Source: Colwellia sp.
GTDB lineage: Bacteria > Pseudomonadota > Gammaproteobacteria > Enterobacterales > Alteromonadaceae
Length of the DNA stretch: 64,000 nt
Direction: 5' to 3'
NCBI RefSeq assembly: GCF_013214175.1
Contig: NZ_JABSPA010000003.1
Location: 186,001-250,000, forward strand
Positions 35,346 to 45,743 of this stretch are shown here, in pieces. The notes under the pieces were generated by a model. That model did not search any database. It saw only the letters and a program-made list of their open reading frames with translations, and was not told the DNA's origin. Position 1 is the first letter of the stretch; every line of letters starts with the position of its first letter. The position numbers were made by a program, and so were the translations under genes.

Positions 35346-37142
35346 ATGCCAGAGTATAAAGCACCGATCAGAGACATTAAGTTTGTTATGCAAGAGTTAC
35401 TTGATTGCGATAGCCATTATCAAAAATTAGGTTATGAAGATGCTAGTTTAGATATGGTCGATGCCATTATTAGCGAAGCAGCAAAGTTCACCGAGCAAGT
35501 TGTTGCGCCTATCAATCAAATAGGTGATGAACAAGGCTGTACTTGGACCAATGGTGAGGTGACCACACCCGATGGCTTTAAAGAAGCTTATCACCAATAT
35601 GTTGAAGGCGGTTGGCCAACATTAGCGCAAAATGTAGATTTTGGTGGCCAAGGTCTACCACATTCATTAAATACTGCAATAACAGAACTTTTCTCTAGTG
35701 CGAATCATAGTTTTGCTATGTACCCAGGTTTGAGTCATGGCGCATTAGCGACTATTGAAGCCCATGGTAGTGAACAGCTAAAAAATCAATTCATCCCTAA
35801 ATTAGTTGAAGGGTCTTGGACCGGTACAATGTGTTTAACTGAATCACATTGTGGTACCGATTTAGGCATGTTACGCACCAAAGCCGAGTTAAATGAAGAT
35901 GGTAGCTATTCTTTAACTGGCTCAAAAATATTTATTTCTGCCGGCGAACACGACCTATCCGACAATATTGTTCATATTGTTATTGCTAGAATTCCTGGCT
36001 CCCCAGAAGGCAGCAAAGGTATTTCGTTATTTATTGTGCCTAAGTTTAATGTTACAGATGATGGTGCTCTAAGTGATCGTAATGCCGTTTCTTGTGGCTC
36101 TATTGAACATAAGATGGGTATTAATGCTAATGCAACTTGTGTGATTAATTTTGATGGCGCTAAAGGTTACTTAATTGGCGAAGTTAATCGTGGCTTAAAT
36201 TGCATGTTTACCTTTATGAACGTTGCCCGTTTAGGTGTAGCTACTGAAGGTGTTGCTGCTGCCGAGGCATCATTTCAAGGCGCATTAGCTTATGCAAAAG
36301 ACAGACTACAGATGCGCTCTTTATCAGGGGTGAAGAATCCTAAGGGTCCAGCAGATGCAATAATAGTTCACCCAGATGTTCGCCGCATGTTATTAACACA
36401 AAAATCTATTGCCGAAGGTGGTCGAGCATTGATTGCCTATTTAGCTCAGTTAGTCGATATCGGTCATGCTAGTACATGTGAAGAGGAAAAAGCAGCGGCA
36501 GAAACTAAACTGGCTTTATTAACACCTATTGCTAAAGCTTTCCTTACCGAACTAGGTTTAGAATGTACTAGTCATGGTGTGCAAGTTTTTGGTGGCCACG
36601 GTTTTATTAAAGAGTGGGGCATGGAACAACTAATGCGTGATACTAAAATTAGTTGTTTATATGAAGGCACTACCGGTATTCAAGCCTTAGATTTATTGGC
36701 TAGAAAGATATTAGGTTCTAAAGGAAAAATCCTTAAAGCTTTTGGTAGTGAAGTAACCAAATTCTGTTTAGAGAATGCAGAAGACGATGCTATGCAAGAG
36801 TTTATTCAACCAATTATGAGCTTTGGCGGTGATTGGCAAAAAATGACTGAAAAAGTCGGCGAAAAGGCTATGCAAAATCCAGATGAAATAGGCGCTGCTT
36901 CGGTTGATTATTTGATGTATTCTGGTTACTTAACCCTGGCTTATTTCTGGGCGAAAATGGCAAAAGTTGCTCAAGATAAACTTGCAGAAGGTAGTGATGA
37001 AGAAGCCTTTTATCAAGCAAAAATTAAAACAGCGCGTTTCTATTTTCAACGTATATTACCACGAGCCAAGGGTCATGCCGCTTGTGTTGAAAATGGCGGT
37101 GAATCTATGATGGCACTTGATGCGGATGACTTCTCTTTCTAA
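35346..37142 (+). CDS. Acyl-CoA dehydrogenase (C-terminal-extended type)
   Basis: A 598-residue flavoprotein. ATG 35346 is chosen because TTGGAGA at 35334 is its ribosome binding site, not a start. The domains are the N-terminal helical part, the FAD-binding middle segment (TGTMCLTESHCGTDLGMLRTKA, GSKIFISAGEHDL) and the C-terminal helical part with the catalytic Glu region SCLYEGTTGIQALDLLARK. It then continues with a roughly 130-residue C-terminal domain ending MMALDADDFSF. This extended form oxidises fatty acyl-CoA at the first step of beta-oxidation. DmdC, an acyl-CoA dehydrogenase of sulfur metabolism, has a similar size and cannot be excluded. The PsrA/FadR-like sites favour the fatty-acid role. 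Confidence 0.9.
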   Translation: MPEYKAPIRDIKFVMQELLDCDSHYQKLGYEDASLDMVDAIISEAAKFTEQVVAPINQIGDEQGCTWTNGEVTTPDGFKEAYHQYVEGGWPTLAQNVDFGGQGLPHSLNTAITELFSSANHSFAMYPGLSHGALATIEAHGSEQLKNQFIPKLVEGSWTGTMCLTESHCGTDLGMLRTKAELNEDGSYSLTGSKIFISAGEHDLSDNIVHIVIARIPGSPEGSKGISLFIVPKFNVTDDGALSDRNAVSCGSIEHKMGINANATCVINFDGAKGYLIGEVNRGLNCMFTFMNVARLGVATEGVAAAEASFQGALAYAKDRLQMRSLSGVKNPKGPADAIIVHPDVRRMLLTQKSIAEGGRALIAYLAQLVDIGHASTCEEEKAAAETKLALLTPIAKAFLTELGLECTSHGVQVFGGHGFIKEWGMEQLMRDTKISCLYEGTTGIQALDLLARKILGSKGKILKAFGSEVTKFCLENAEDDAMQEFIQPIMSFGGDWQKMTEKVGEKAMQNPDEIGAASVDYLMYSGYLTLAYFWAKMAKVAQDKLAEGSDEEAFYQAKIKTARFYFQRILPRAKGHAACVENGGESMMALDADDFSF

Positions 37143-37183
37143 GCTTTCAAGTCTGCTTTACCCTACATTGTTAGAGTAATAAA

Positions 37184-37216
37184 AAAGCGCTTATCGATTA
37201 ACTCGACAAGCGCTTT
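37184..37216. terminator. Terminator between convergent genes
   Basis: AAAGCGCTTATCGA and TCGACAAGCGCTTT form a stem of 14 bp with one mismatch around a five-base loop. The minus strand has six T after it and the plus strand has a broken T-run, so it serves the peptidase gene best and the dehydrogenase gene probably. Confidence 0.85.
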
Positions 37217-37273
37217 GTTTCTATTTATTTGCTTGTATTTTTAAGGTAATAAATAGAGTAAATAACTAGAGTG

Positions 37274-38998
37274 CTACAGCCCTAATACTTGTTTACCTTG
37301 TTTAAAGACAATATCTACCGGGATATTCGCGGCTTCTAAACGTGCTAAGTCTGCCGCAAGGATTTCACCAATCACACCGCTCTCTTTTACTAATTTATCA
37401 ACACCTTGGTAGTCGCCATTACCTTGTAAGGTTAATATTAGTTCAGATAAAGAGTTAATTGCCGCAGTCATCTTGTCAACATTAATGCTATATAAACCTT
37501 GCTCATTGCGGCTAAAGGCACCATTTTCTTGGAAGTAATTAAAACGTACCATGTTGGCCTTGCCGTGAGCTGAGCTAGCACCAAAGCGAATTGAACGGAA
37601 AATTCCAGCCAAAAAGGTAGTGTAATAATCTTCTAAGGTACCTTCAGTGATTGCGCCTTTATTAAGTAATTGACGAATCATGTATAAACCAAGAATGTCG
37701 GCTTTACCTTCTTCTAATGCTGAAGCATGTTCTTTTAATGCTTGGCGAACCGGACCTTGACCGTTAAGGGTGTTCTTAATACCTAAACCATGAGCAACTT
37801 CATGAAACATGGTATTAGCAAAGAAACCGGTGAAGGTGACGTTTTTACGCTGCTCAGGCACGATAAGCGTATCAGCGATAGGTAACATGATGGCATCAAA
37901 CTTTGCGCGCATGGCATTTTTCAATTGTAAACGTCTGGTGCCTTTTTTCAGCTGTACTTCTTCATCATTTGGTAAGTTGATAGCAATTGTTTTACTACCC
38001 GCATTTGAGTGACCGGCATAATAAATAACATCGTAAGCATTTAAGTCAGCATCTGAGCCAGGAACTTCGGCTTTATACTTTTTGGCTACCGGTAAACCCT
38101 TTTGTAATTCAGGTAAAAACTGAGCGTATTTAGCCAGTTTTTCACTCCAGGCCATGTCTTTAATCAAAACATACGATTCAAAAGCAGCGCGATAACCGTA
38201 AAGTTGGTCTTCATAGCTTTCAATCGGTCCAATAACCACATCAATTGGGTTATTTTTCATGTCCATCCAAGCGTAATCTGAGGCTTGGTATTCATCAGTG
38301 CGTAATGCTTGAGCACGCATGGTGAGATAATTAGCAAATTCTTTGTCATCGGCAAATTTTGCTGCTTCATCAAGAATAGCTGCTGCACGGGTCATTTTGT
38401 CATGATAAATTTCTGAGTAAGCGACAGTCATCAGCTTACCTTCGTTATCACGTCGAACAACCGAATAAAGGCCTTTTTTGTCGCTAAAATCACTCTGCTC
38501 AAATTCAGACTTAGTCATATCGCTAGGATAAAATTCAGCGCCGTGTGCTTTTGTTGTCGCTTGGCTTAAAAATATTTTATCGCCATCGAGACGATCCCAA
38601 GGACCATAGTTTACTTCAGCAAAGCGTCTGACGTTTTCATCACTAATACTCGCTAAGAAGCTTTGCTTGTCTTGTGAGAAAGCTTGCAGCCAAAACAAGT
38701 CATCCATTATTTTAGAGGCATCAATCAATAAAGCTAACATTTGCTTTTGGTTTGTTGATAAATGGCTTAAATCGGCACTTAGGGTGACTTCTTTGTATAT
38801 ATTTAAACGATTTTCAAAACCCGCAAGAAGCTCAGGTTGATTGGCAGGCTTTAGCTGTTCACTACTAAGGCTTGTAGTATTTTGCTCAGTAGCAACTTCT
38901 TTAGCTGCATTATCTTCATCAGTATTATTACAAGCAGTTAATGTGGCGCTAGCCAGTAATACTACCGCGGCAATTTTTGTTAGTTTTAGTGCTTTCAT
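37274..38998 (-). CDS. M49-like zinc peptidase lipoprotein (dipeptidyl peptidase III-type)
   Basis: A 574-residue lipoprotein: type II signal peptide with lipobox LTAC (Cys23), then a Asn/Asp/Glu-rich linker. The mature part has the metal motif FHEVAHGLG and, about 35 residues later, EEGKADILGLY, which together supply two His and a Glu zinc ligand in the pattern HExxH...EExxAD. Known eukaryotic M49 enzymes have an HExxGH variant, while bacterial homologues commonly have HExxH as here. Further M49-like stretches are SQATTKAHGAEFYPSDM and IRFGASSAHGKANMVRFNYFQENGAF. It probably removes or cuts peptides at the envelope. It is transcribed alone. Confidence 0.85.
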   Translation of the reverse strand: MKALKLTKIAAVVLLASATLTACNNTDEDNAAKEVATEQNTTSLSSEQLKPANQPELLAGFENRLNIYKEVTLSADLSHLSTNQKQMLALLIDASKIMDDLFWLQAFSQDKQSFLASISDENVRRFAEVNYGPWDRLDGDKIFLSQATTKAHGAEFYPSDMTKSEFEQSDFSDKKGLYSVVRRDNEGKLMTVAYSEIYHDKMTRAAAILDEAAKFADDKEFANYLTMRAQALRTDEYQASDYAWMDMKNNPIDVVIGPIESYEDQLYGYRAAFESYVLIKDMAWSEKLAKYAQFLPELQKGLPVAKKYKAEVPGSDADLNAYDVIYYAGHSNAGSKTIAINLPNDEEVQLKKGTRRLQLKNAMRAKFDAIMLPIADTLIVPEQRKNVTFTGFFANTMFHEVAHGLGIKNTLNGQGPVRQALKEHASALEEGKADILGLYMIRQLLNKGAITEGTLEDYYTTFLAGIFRSIRFGASSAHGKANMVRFNYFQENGAFSRNEQGLYSINVDKMTAAINSLSELILTLQGNGDYQGVDKLVKESGVIGEILAADLARLEAANIPVDIVFKQGKQVLGL

Positions 38999-39204
38999 AG
39001 CAGGTCTCTATAAATAAGTTGCCTAGAGACTAGAAAAAAATGGAGCTGAGTGCAATAGAAAAGAGTAATTAAACACTCGCTGAACTGTAAAAATAACGCT
39101 TTGCTTTAAAGCTGAGCTGAAGTTGACTAAAAGGGGGGCAGAAGGGGACCAAAGGAAGTTTAAAGGAATCCTAAGAAGAAAAGTGTCAGGTAAATTTCAG
39201 ACAT

Positions 39205-39231
39205 AAAAAAACCGACTAAAGTCGGTTTTTA
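39205..39231 (-). terminator. Rho-independent terminator of rpsT
   Basis: AACCGAC-TAAA-GTCGGTT with A-runs and T-runs on both sides; on the minus strand it ends TTTTTT. It is the first strong stem-loop with a T-run downstream of rpsT. Confidence 0.88.
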
Positions 39232-39235
39232 AATG

Positions 39236-39259
39236 AAAAATATAGTGCACTATATTTTT
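39236..39259. repeat. Perfect 24-bp palindrome next to the rpsT terminator
   Basis: A fully symmetric 24-base sequence centred on TAGTGCACTA with AT-rich ends. It lies between the rpsT stop and its terminator. It could be an operator or a second weak stem-loop; it has no unpaired loop, which is more usual for a protein-binding site. Confidence 0.6.
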
Positions 39260-39289
39260 ACTTCATAAAAAATACAGTTAAAGCAATAA

Positions 39290-39550
39290 TTAAAGTGCTT
39301 TAATTTTTGCATTTAAACGGCTCTTAGAACGAGCTGCTTTGTTTTTATGAATAAGACCTTTACTTGCGTAACGGTCTAAAATTGGTGTAGCAGCAGCGAA
39401 TTCTTTTGTTGCTACGTCTTTGTCACCAGCTTCAATTGCTGCTAGTACTTTTTTAAGTAAAGTACGCATCATTGAGCGACGACTTGCATTATGTTGACGG
39501 CGCTTTTCAGATTGTACTGCGCGCTTCTTAGCTTGCTTTGAGTTAGCCAA
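39290..39550 (-). CDS. rpsT: 30S ribosomal protein S20
   Basis: An 86-residue basic protein ([30 protein letters not shown] ... [22 protein letters not shown] pattern), the standard S20 length. It initiates at TTG 39550 behind AGGAG six bases away. E. coli rpsT also uses UUG, and there the weak start contributes to autoregulation by S20, so the same control is plausible. It is divergent from murJ, the usual gammaproteobacterial arrangement. The 346 bp between them hold both promoters; I could not pick them with confidence. Confidence 0.97.
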   Translation of the reverse strand: MANSKQAKKRAVQSEKRRQHNASRRSMMRTLLKKVLAAIEAGDKDVATKEFAAATPILDRYASKGLIHKNKAARSKSRLNAKIKAL

Positions 39551-39896
39551 GGTGATCTCCTAAAAGAGTGATTATAAGCTTAAATTTAAGGCGACGAAAT
39601 ATGCCTCTTTTTTTGCTCTTTGTCAAATGTTTTAATTGTTTAATTGAGTCTTAACGATAAAAATTAACGATAAAAAGCAATTAAAAAGAATATGGTTGCT
39701 GTTTACGGTGAGAATTATCGCCGATAGAACAGATCATGTTGTGAACAGCGGTAAGTATACATTGTTTAAATAGCTAAAATCATCACATAATACACATTAT
39801 TTATTTTTGCCATATTTCCACAGTATTTTTGTACCGATTTTGTATGGGTGTAGCACTATTAATCAATCAAAAAAAATTTGATTGGAGGACGTTTTT

Positions 39897-41498
39897 TTGA
39901 GTAAAAAATTAATTAAATCAGGGTTGATTGTTAGTGTTATGACATTGGTCTCTCGGGTATTAGGTTTAATACGCGATGTAGTCATTGCTAATGTGATGGG
40001 CGCGGGGGCGATGGCAGATGTATTTTTATTTGCTAACAAAATCCCTAATTTTTTCCGAAGACTCTTCGCTGAAGGGGCCTTTGCCCAAGCTTTCGTGCCA
40101 GTATTAAGTGAATATCAGGTCAAGGATGAACAGCTAGGTGATCAGCATGATGGCAAAAAGACCCAAGAACAAACACGTTTATTAATTGCGCAAGCTTCCG
40201 GTACCTTAGGTGTAATTATCACCGGGGTGACCTTGTTCGGTATGTTGGCGTCGCCCTTATTTGTTATGTTGTTTGGTTTTGGCTGGTTTGTCGATTGGTT
40301 TAATGATGCGCCAGGCGGAGAAAAATTTACCCTAGCAAGTAATCTGCTGAGTATTACTTTTCCTTATTTATGGTTCATTAGTTTTGCTGCGCTTTCAGGT
40401 GCAGTGCTCAATACCATGGGTCGCTTTGCTGTCGCCGCTTTTACGCCAGTTTTACTAAATGTTGCCATTATCGGTATGGCTATTTATGGTGCGCCTTATA
40501 CCGAGAGCCCAGCCCATGCATTAGCTTGGGGGGTGTTTTTAGGCGGCTTAATCCAGTTTCTTTTCCAGATACCATTTTTGTACAGAGCAGGCATGTTGGT
40601 TAAACCAAAATGGGCTTGGCATAGTGAGGGTGTTACTAAAATAAGAAAATTGATTATACCGGCCTTGTTTGGTGTTTCCGTTACACAAATCAACTTATTA
40701 CTTGATACATTAATTGCCAGTTTCTTGATTACCGGCTCTATTAGTTGGCTTTATTATGCCGATCGGTTGTTAGAGTTTCCACTAGGGCTTTTTGGTATTG
40801 GCATTGCCACTGTGGTGTTACCTAGCTTGGCAAGGCTGCATAGTAAAAATAATCCCGCAGAATTTAGTGCCACCCTAGACTGGGGCATACGTGTCATCAG
40901 CTTATTTGGTTGGCCAGCTTTAGCGGGTTTAATGGTGTTAGCACAGCCCATTATTATGGTGTTATTTATGCGCGGTGAGTTTACTCAAGACACTGTTATT
41001 CAGGTCTCAATGGCATTGTTTGCTTATTTGTCAGGCTTGTTAAGTTTTATGTTTATCAAAATATTAGCGCCAGGTTATTACGCGCGACAAGATACTAAAA
41101 CGCCAGTGAAAATTGGTATTACAGCCATGGTTGCTAATATGGTTTTTAACTTAATGTTGGCACCATTTTTAGGTTATGTTGGTCTGGCATTGGCTACCAC
41201 GCTGTCAGCAACCTTGAATGCTTGGCTGCTATATCGCGGGTTAAAAGCGCAAGGCGTTTATCAATTGTCGGCTAAAACGCTCATTTTCATTGCTAAATTA
41301 GTGTTAAGTGCCAGCGTTATGGCGTTAGTTGTTTATCAATTATCCAGTGACTTTGATGTTTGGTTAGCAATGGACTTTCTTGAACAAGTACAGCAACTAA
41401 TTATCTGTATTACTGCTGGCGTCGCTAGTTATCTGCTAATGATTATTTTGTTAGGTATACGTTTAAATGACTTTACGATAGCTAAAGGCGAAAAATAA
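39897..41498 (+). CDS. murJ: Lipid II flippase MurJ
   Basis: A 533-residue MVF-family protein with 14 membrane helices. Key stretches are SRVLGLIRDVVIANVMGAGAMADVFLFANKIPNFFRRLFAEGAF (helices 1-2 with the essential Arg residues and PNxxRR motif) and PLGLFGIGIATVVLPSLARLHS. It moves lipid-linked peptidoglycan precursor across the inner membrane. The start is TTG 39897, eight bases after GGAGG; an upstream TTG at 39882 would put that ribosome binding site inside the gene. First of the plus-strand block murJ-ribF-ileS-lspA-fkpB. Confidence 0.96.
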   Translation: MSKKLIKSGLIVSVMTLVSRVLGLIRDVVIANVMGAGAMADVFLFANKIPNFFRRLFAEGAFAQAFVPVLSEYQVKDEQLGDQHDGKKTQEQTRLLIAQASGTLGVIITGVTLFGMLASPLFVMLFGFGWFVDWFNDAPGGEKFTLASNLLSITFPYLWFISFAALSGAVLNTMGRFAVAAFTPVLLNVAIIGMAIYGAPYTESPAHALAWGVFLGGLIQFLFQIPFLYRAGMLVKPKWAWHSEGVTKIRKLIIPALFGVSVTQINLLLDTLIASFLITGSISWLYYADRLLEFPLGLFGIGIATVVLPSLARLHSKNNPAEFSATLDWGIRVISLFGWPALAGLMVLAQPIIMVLFMRGEFTQDTVIQVSMALFAYLSGLLSFMFIKILAPGYYARQDTKTPVKIGITAMVANMVFNLMLAPFLGYVGLALATTLSATLNAWLLYRGLKAQGVYQLSAKTLIFIAKLVLSASVMALVVYQLSSDFDVWLAMDFLEQVQQLIICITAGVASYLLMIILLGIRLNDFTIAKGEK

Positions 41499-41654
41499 GC
41501 TAAATAAAGTGCTTGAGCTACTGATTATTAGCGCTCGCTGGTATATAATTTTCCGATTTATTTTATACGAATGTCAATGTTGAGGTTCGTTGTGGCTTAG
41601 CTAATGTTTTAGTTAGGTTATTTAGCGTGATAGTAAAAGGCAGAATAATAACTA

Positions 41655-42575
41655 ATGCAGTTAGTTCGCGGTATACATAATATTCGATTACAAGATCATG
41701 GTTGTGTATTAACTATTGGTAATTTTGATGGTGTGCACTTAGGCCATCAGCAAGTGATTAAAGCACTGGTCAGTAAAGCTAAAGCATTAAATTGTGTGGC
41801 GGCGGTATTAGTATTTGAGCCGCAGCCACAAGAACTTTTTTCGCCAGAAACTGCGCCTGCTCGATTATGCCGTCTACGTGATAAATATAATCTATTAGCA
41901 AAGCTTGGTGTACAACGACTTATTTGTGTTAATTTTACTGCTAAGTTTGCTAGTCAAAGTGCTGAACACTTTATCGAGCATTTGTTAGTTAAAAAACTTG
42001 GCATAAAGCATCTTATTGTTGGCGATGATTTTCACTTTGGTAAAAATCGTACGGGTAACTTCACCATGTTATGCCAAGCAGGCAAAGAATACGGTTTTGA
42101 TGTTTCCGATACCAGAAGTTATAAAATGGCTGATTGCCGTATTAGTTCAACCGCTATTCGTCAAGCACTCGAGCAAGATGACTTAGTGACCGTTAAACAG
42201 ATGCTAGGCAGAGAATATTCAATTATTGGTCGCGTTTTTCATGGTGATAAGCGTGGCCGTCAGTTGGGTTTTCCAACCGCCAATGTCTTACTAAAAAGAC
42301 GTGTATCACCGCTCAGTGGTGTGTTTGCTGTCATGGTAAATACCCAAAATGGGCAATTTAAAGGTGTTGCCAATATTGGTGCTAGGCCGACTATCAATGG
42401 CATAAGGCAGCAACTAGAAGTACATATTTTTGATTTTGATGAAAGCTTATACGGACAATGCATTGAAGTGATAGTGAAGAAAAAACTGCGCCCAGTGATA
42501 AAGTTCGACAGCCTTGAGGCGCTAACTGCGCAAATTCATCAAGACAGTGAACAAGCAAAAAAAGTATTAGCATAA
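41655..42575 (+). CDS. ribF: Bifunctional riboflavin kinase/FAD synthetase
   Basis: A 306-residue protein. The N-terminal adenylyltransferase domain has LTIGNFDGVHLGHQQVI and IVGDDFHFGKNRTGNF, plus DCRISSTAIRQAL. The C-terminal riboflavin kinase domain has GRVFHGDKRGRQLGFPTANV and GVANIGARPTI, then LEVHIFDFDESLYG. It makes FMN and FAD. It lies between murJ and ileS as in other gammaproteobacteria, about 155 bp after murJ and 134 bp before ileS. Confidence 0.97.
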   Translation: MQLVRGIHNIRLQDHGCVLTIGNFDGVHLGHQQVIKALVSKAKALNCVAAVLVFEPQPQELFSPETAPARLCRLRDKYNLLAKLGVQRLICVNFTAKFASQSAEHFIEHLLVKKLGIKHLIVGDDFHFGKNRTGNFTMLCQAGKEYGFDVSDTRSYKMADCRISSTAIRQALEQDDLVTVKQMLGREYSIIGRVFHGDKRGRQLGFPTANVLLKRRVSPLSGVFAVMVNTQNGQFKGVANIGARPTINGIRQQLEVHIFDFDESLYGQCIEVIVKKKLRPVIKFDSLEALTAQIHQDSEQAKKVLA

Positions 42576-42709
42576 GGTCTTACCTAGGCTTTATCTGCGC
42601 TTTACTTTAGATAGTTAAAAAAACATATTCAATAAACAGTTATAAATCGGGTTGATATTTATAGCGTTTTGTTAAATTTATCAGCCAACATAAACGGATA
42701 ATGATTTAA

Positions 42710-45571
42710 ATGAGTGATTACAAACAGACCTTGAACTTACCAGCCACTTCTTTCGCTATGAAAGGAAATATGGCTAATCGTGAACCTAATATGCTCAAAG
42801 AGTGGGCTGCTAAAGATCTTTATGGCAAGATTCGTGAAGCCAAGAAAGGTAAAAAGTCATTTGTTCTGCATGACGGCCCTCCTTATGCCAATGGTAATAT
42901 TCATTTAGGCCATGCGGTTAATAAAATCTTAAAAGATATTATTGTTAAATCAAAAACATTATCTGATTTCAACTCTCCTTTCATACCTGGTTGGGATTGT
43001 CACGGTTTACCAATTGAATTAATGGTTGAGAAAAAAGTTGGCAAGCCAGGTCATAAAGTTTCTGCTAGTGTTTTTCGCGAAAAATGTCGTGAATATGCTG
43101 CTAAACAAGTCAATGGTCAACGAGAAGATTTCAAACGTTTAGGTATTTTCGCGGATTGGGACAAACCTTACTTAACCATGGACTTTGGTACTGAAGCGAA
43201 TATTATCCGTTCGTTAGGTAAAATTGCTGAAAATGGTCATTTGCATCAAGGTTTTAAACCTGTGCATTGGTGTACTGATTGTGGTTCGTCTTTAGCAGAA
43301 GCTGAAGTTGAATATAAAGATAAACAATCACCTGCTATTGACGTGAAATTTGTTATCGCGGATGAAACTGTTGCTGATAAGTTTTCTCACCCAGAAGGTC
43401 ATAAAGGCGAAGGTGAGATTGGCATCGTTATTTGGACCACAACACCGTGGACACTTCCGGCTAACCGCGCTATTTCAGTACATGCTGATGTTGAATACAC
43501 GTTAGTGCAATGTGATGTTGAAGGTAAAAAACAACGATTCATCATTGCTTCAGACCTTGTTACCTCATGTATGGACCGCTTTGGTTTAGATAAATACCAC
43601 GCATTAGGTTTCTGTAAAGGTCAGGATTTAGAATTAGTACAATGCCAGCATCCATTTTATGACTTTACCGTGCCGGTTATTTTAGGTGAACATGTAACGA
43701 CTGATTCAGGTACTGGTTGTGTACATACGGCGCCTGGTCATGGTGTAGAAGATTTTGTCGTTGGTAAGTTATACGACTTAGAAGTGGCTAACCCAGTTGG
43801 CGCTAATGGCGTATACCTTGAAGATACCCCGTTACTTGCTGGACAACATGTCTTTAAAGCCAATGCAAGTGTGGTAGAAATATTAAAAGAAAGGGGCGCT
43901 TTAGTACATCATCACGCCTTAGAGCATTCTTACCCGCATTGCTGGCGCCATAAGACCCCATTGATTTTCCGTGCTACGCCACAGTGGTTTATCAGCATGG
44001 ACAAAAAAGGTTTACGTCAAGATTCATTAAACGAAATAGAAAAAACACAGTGGATCCCTGATTGGGGTCAACGTCGTATCGAATCTATGGTTGAAGGTCG
44101 TCCAGATTGGTGTATTTCACGTCAACGTACGTGGGGCGTGCCTATGGCATTATTCATTCACCAAGATACCGGTGCCTTGCATCCGCGTAGTATTGAGCTT
44201 ATTGAAGAAATTGCTCAGCGCGTTGAAAAAGAAGGTATCCAAGCATGGTTCGATTTAGAGGCAAGTGAACTAATCGGTGATGACGCTAACGAATACATTA
44301 AAGTACCTGATACTTTAGATGTATGGTTTGATTCAGGTACTACTCATGAATCAGTTATCAAGGCGCGTGAAGAATTTGACGGTATTGCTGACTTATATCT
44401 TGAAGGCTCTGATCAACATCGTGGTTGGTTTATGTCATCAATGATTTCTTCCGTTGCTATGAATGGTAAAGCGCCATATAAGCAAGTGCTAACTCACGGT
44501 TTTGTGGTTGACGCTAAAGGTCACAAAATGTCTAAGTCGTTAGGTAATGTTATTACGCCAAAAGAAATTACTAACAACTTAGGCGCTGATATTTTACGTT
44601 TGTGGACAGCATCAGTTAACTACACGCAAGAAATAACTGCGGGTGATGAAATATTTAAGCGTCAAGCCGATGCTTATCGTCGTATTCGTAATACATCACG
44701 TTTCCTATTATCTAACTTAACCGGTTTTGAGCCAGCTAATCACATGGTAGCGGTTGAAGATATGGTTGCGCTTGATCGCTGGGTTATCGATAAAGCAGCA
44801 CGCCTACAAGAAGAAATCATTACCGCTTACGATGAGTATGAATTTCATGTAGTGGTGCATAAGTTAATGAACTTCTGTACCAACGAGCTTGGTGGCTTCT
44901 ACTTAGATATTATCAAAGACAGACAATATACCGCTAAAAGTGATTCGAATGCCCGTCGTTCATGTCAAACAGCGATGTACTTAATTGCTGAAGCAATGAC
45001 TGCTTGGATGGCACCAATCTTGTCATTTACTGCACAAGAAATTTGGCAAGCATTACCATTACCAGCAAGCGGTGAACGTGATGAGTTTGTCTTTACCGGC
45101 GTTTGGTTCGATGGCCTAACTAAACAAGCAGATAAGCAAACTGAGAGCAATGACTCAGTAGATGAGCTAGGTAACGAATACTGGACTGAATTACTGACTG
45201 TTCGTGGTGAAGTTAACCGCGCGTTAGAGCAAGCAAGAAAAGATAAGTCTGTTGGTAAAGCACTAGAAGCACAGGTTACCTTGTTTGCTACTGCTGACTT
45301 AGCGGCTAAGTTAGAGAAATTGGGTGATGAATTACGTTTTGTATTAATTACTTCAAAAGCGACAATCGAAACAGTAACAGCGGCACCAGAAAACGCCCTT
45401 GAAACTGAGATTGAAGGCTTATGGTTATCAGTAGCACCTGCAGAAGGTATTAAGTGTGAGCGTTGTTGGCATGTCACTACCGATATCAGCGAAAGTGAAA
45501 AGCACCCGACAATCTGTGGTCGTTGTATCACTAATATTGATGGTGCCGGTGAAACAAGACAGTTCGCTTAA
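42710..45571 (+). CDS. ileS: Isoleucyl-tRNA synthetase
   Basis: A 953-residue class Ia synthetase. Landmarks are HIGH as HLGH in [17 protein letters not shown], the editing CP1 domain with [13 protein letters not shown] and [41 protein letters not shown] in [11 protein letters not shown], and the C-terminal zinc finger CERCW...CGRC. Length and zinc finger fit the bacterial type 1 enzyme. It is directly upstream of lspA. Confidence 0.98.
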   Translation: MSDYKQTLNLPATSFAMKGNMANREPNMLKEWAAKDLYGKIREAKKGKKSFVLHDGPPYANGNIHLGHAVNKILKDIIVKSKTLSDFNSPFIPGWDCHGLPIELMVEKKVGKPGHKVSASVFREKCREYAAKQVNGQREDFKRLGIFADWDKPYLTMDFGTEANIIRSLGKIAENGHLHQGFKPVHWCTDCGSSLAEAEVEYKDKQSPAIDVKFVIADETVADKFSHPEGHKGEGEIGIVIWTTTPWTLPANRAISVHADVEYTLVQCDVEGKKQRFIIASDLVTSCMDRFGLDKYHALGFCKGQDLELVQCQHPFYDFTVPVILGEHVTTDSGTGCVHTAPGHGVEDFVVGKLYDLEVANPVGANGVYLEDTPLLAGQHVFKANASVVEILKERGALVHHHALEHSYPHCWRHKTPLIFRATPQWFISMDKKGLRQDSLNEIEKTQWIPDWGQRRIESMVEGRPDWCISRQRTWGVPMALFIHQDTGALHPRSIELIEEIAQRVEKEGIQAWFDLEASELIGDDANEYIKVPDTLDVWFDSGTTHESVIKAREEFDGIADLYLEGSDQHRGWFMSSMISSVAMNGKAPYKQVLTHGFVVDAKGHKMSKSLGNVITPKEITNNLGADILRLWTASVNYTQEITAGDEIFKRQADAYRRIRNTSRFLLSNLTGFEPANHMVAVEDMVALDRWVIDKAARLQEEIITAYDEYEFHVVVHKLMNFCTNELGGFYLDIIKDRQYTAKSDSNARRSCQTAMYLIAEAMTAWMAPILSFTAQEIWQALPLPASGERDEFVFTGVWFDGLTKQADKQTESNDSVDELGNEYWTELLTVRGEVNRALEQARKDKSVGKALEAQVTLFATADLAAKLEKLGDELRFVLITSKATIETVTAAPENALETEIEGLWLSVAPAEGIKCERCWHVTTDISESEKHPTICGRCITNIDGAGETRQFA

Positions 45572-45743
45572 TTTTATCAATCTGATTGAATTAAAGTTAA
45601 CAATGCTAACTTAACGAGTAAAGGTTAACTTAAATAAACGGGCTATTACCTACTTCTTGTTATCTATTAATAGGGAAGGGTAGTAGCTTATTTAGTTCTG
45701 ACACGTGATTTATTTACATAAAAAATACACTTAATTGTGCAAT

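Noticed and set aside
44965-45531. 188-codon minus-strand frame within ileS
   Set aside because: Shadow of the ileS coding pattern; Ser/Ala/Val-rich translation with no ribosome binding site or domain.
45640-45700. Attenuator-like hairpin upstream of lspA
   Set aside because: GCTATTACC and GGTAGTAGC pair only imperfectly and no T-run or leader frame follows.
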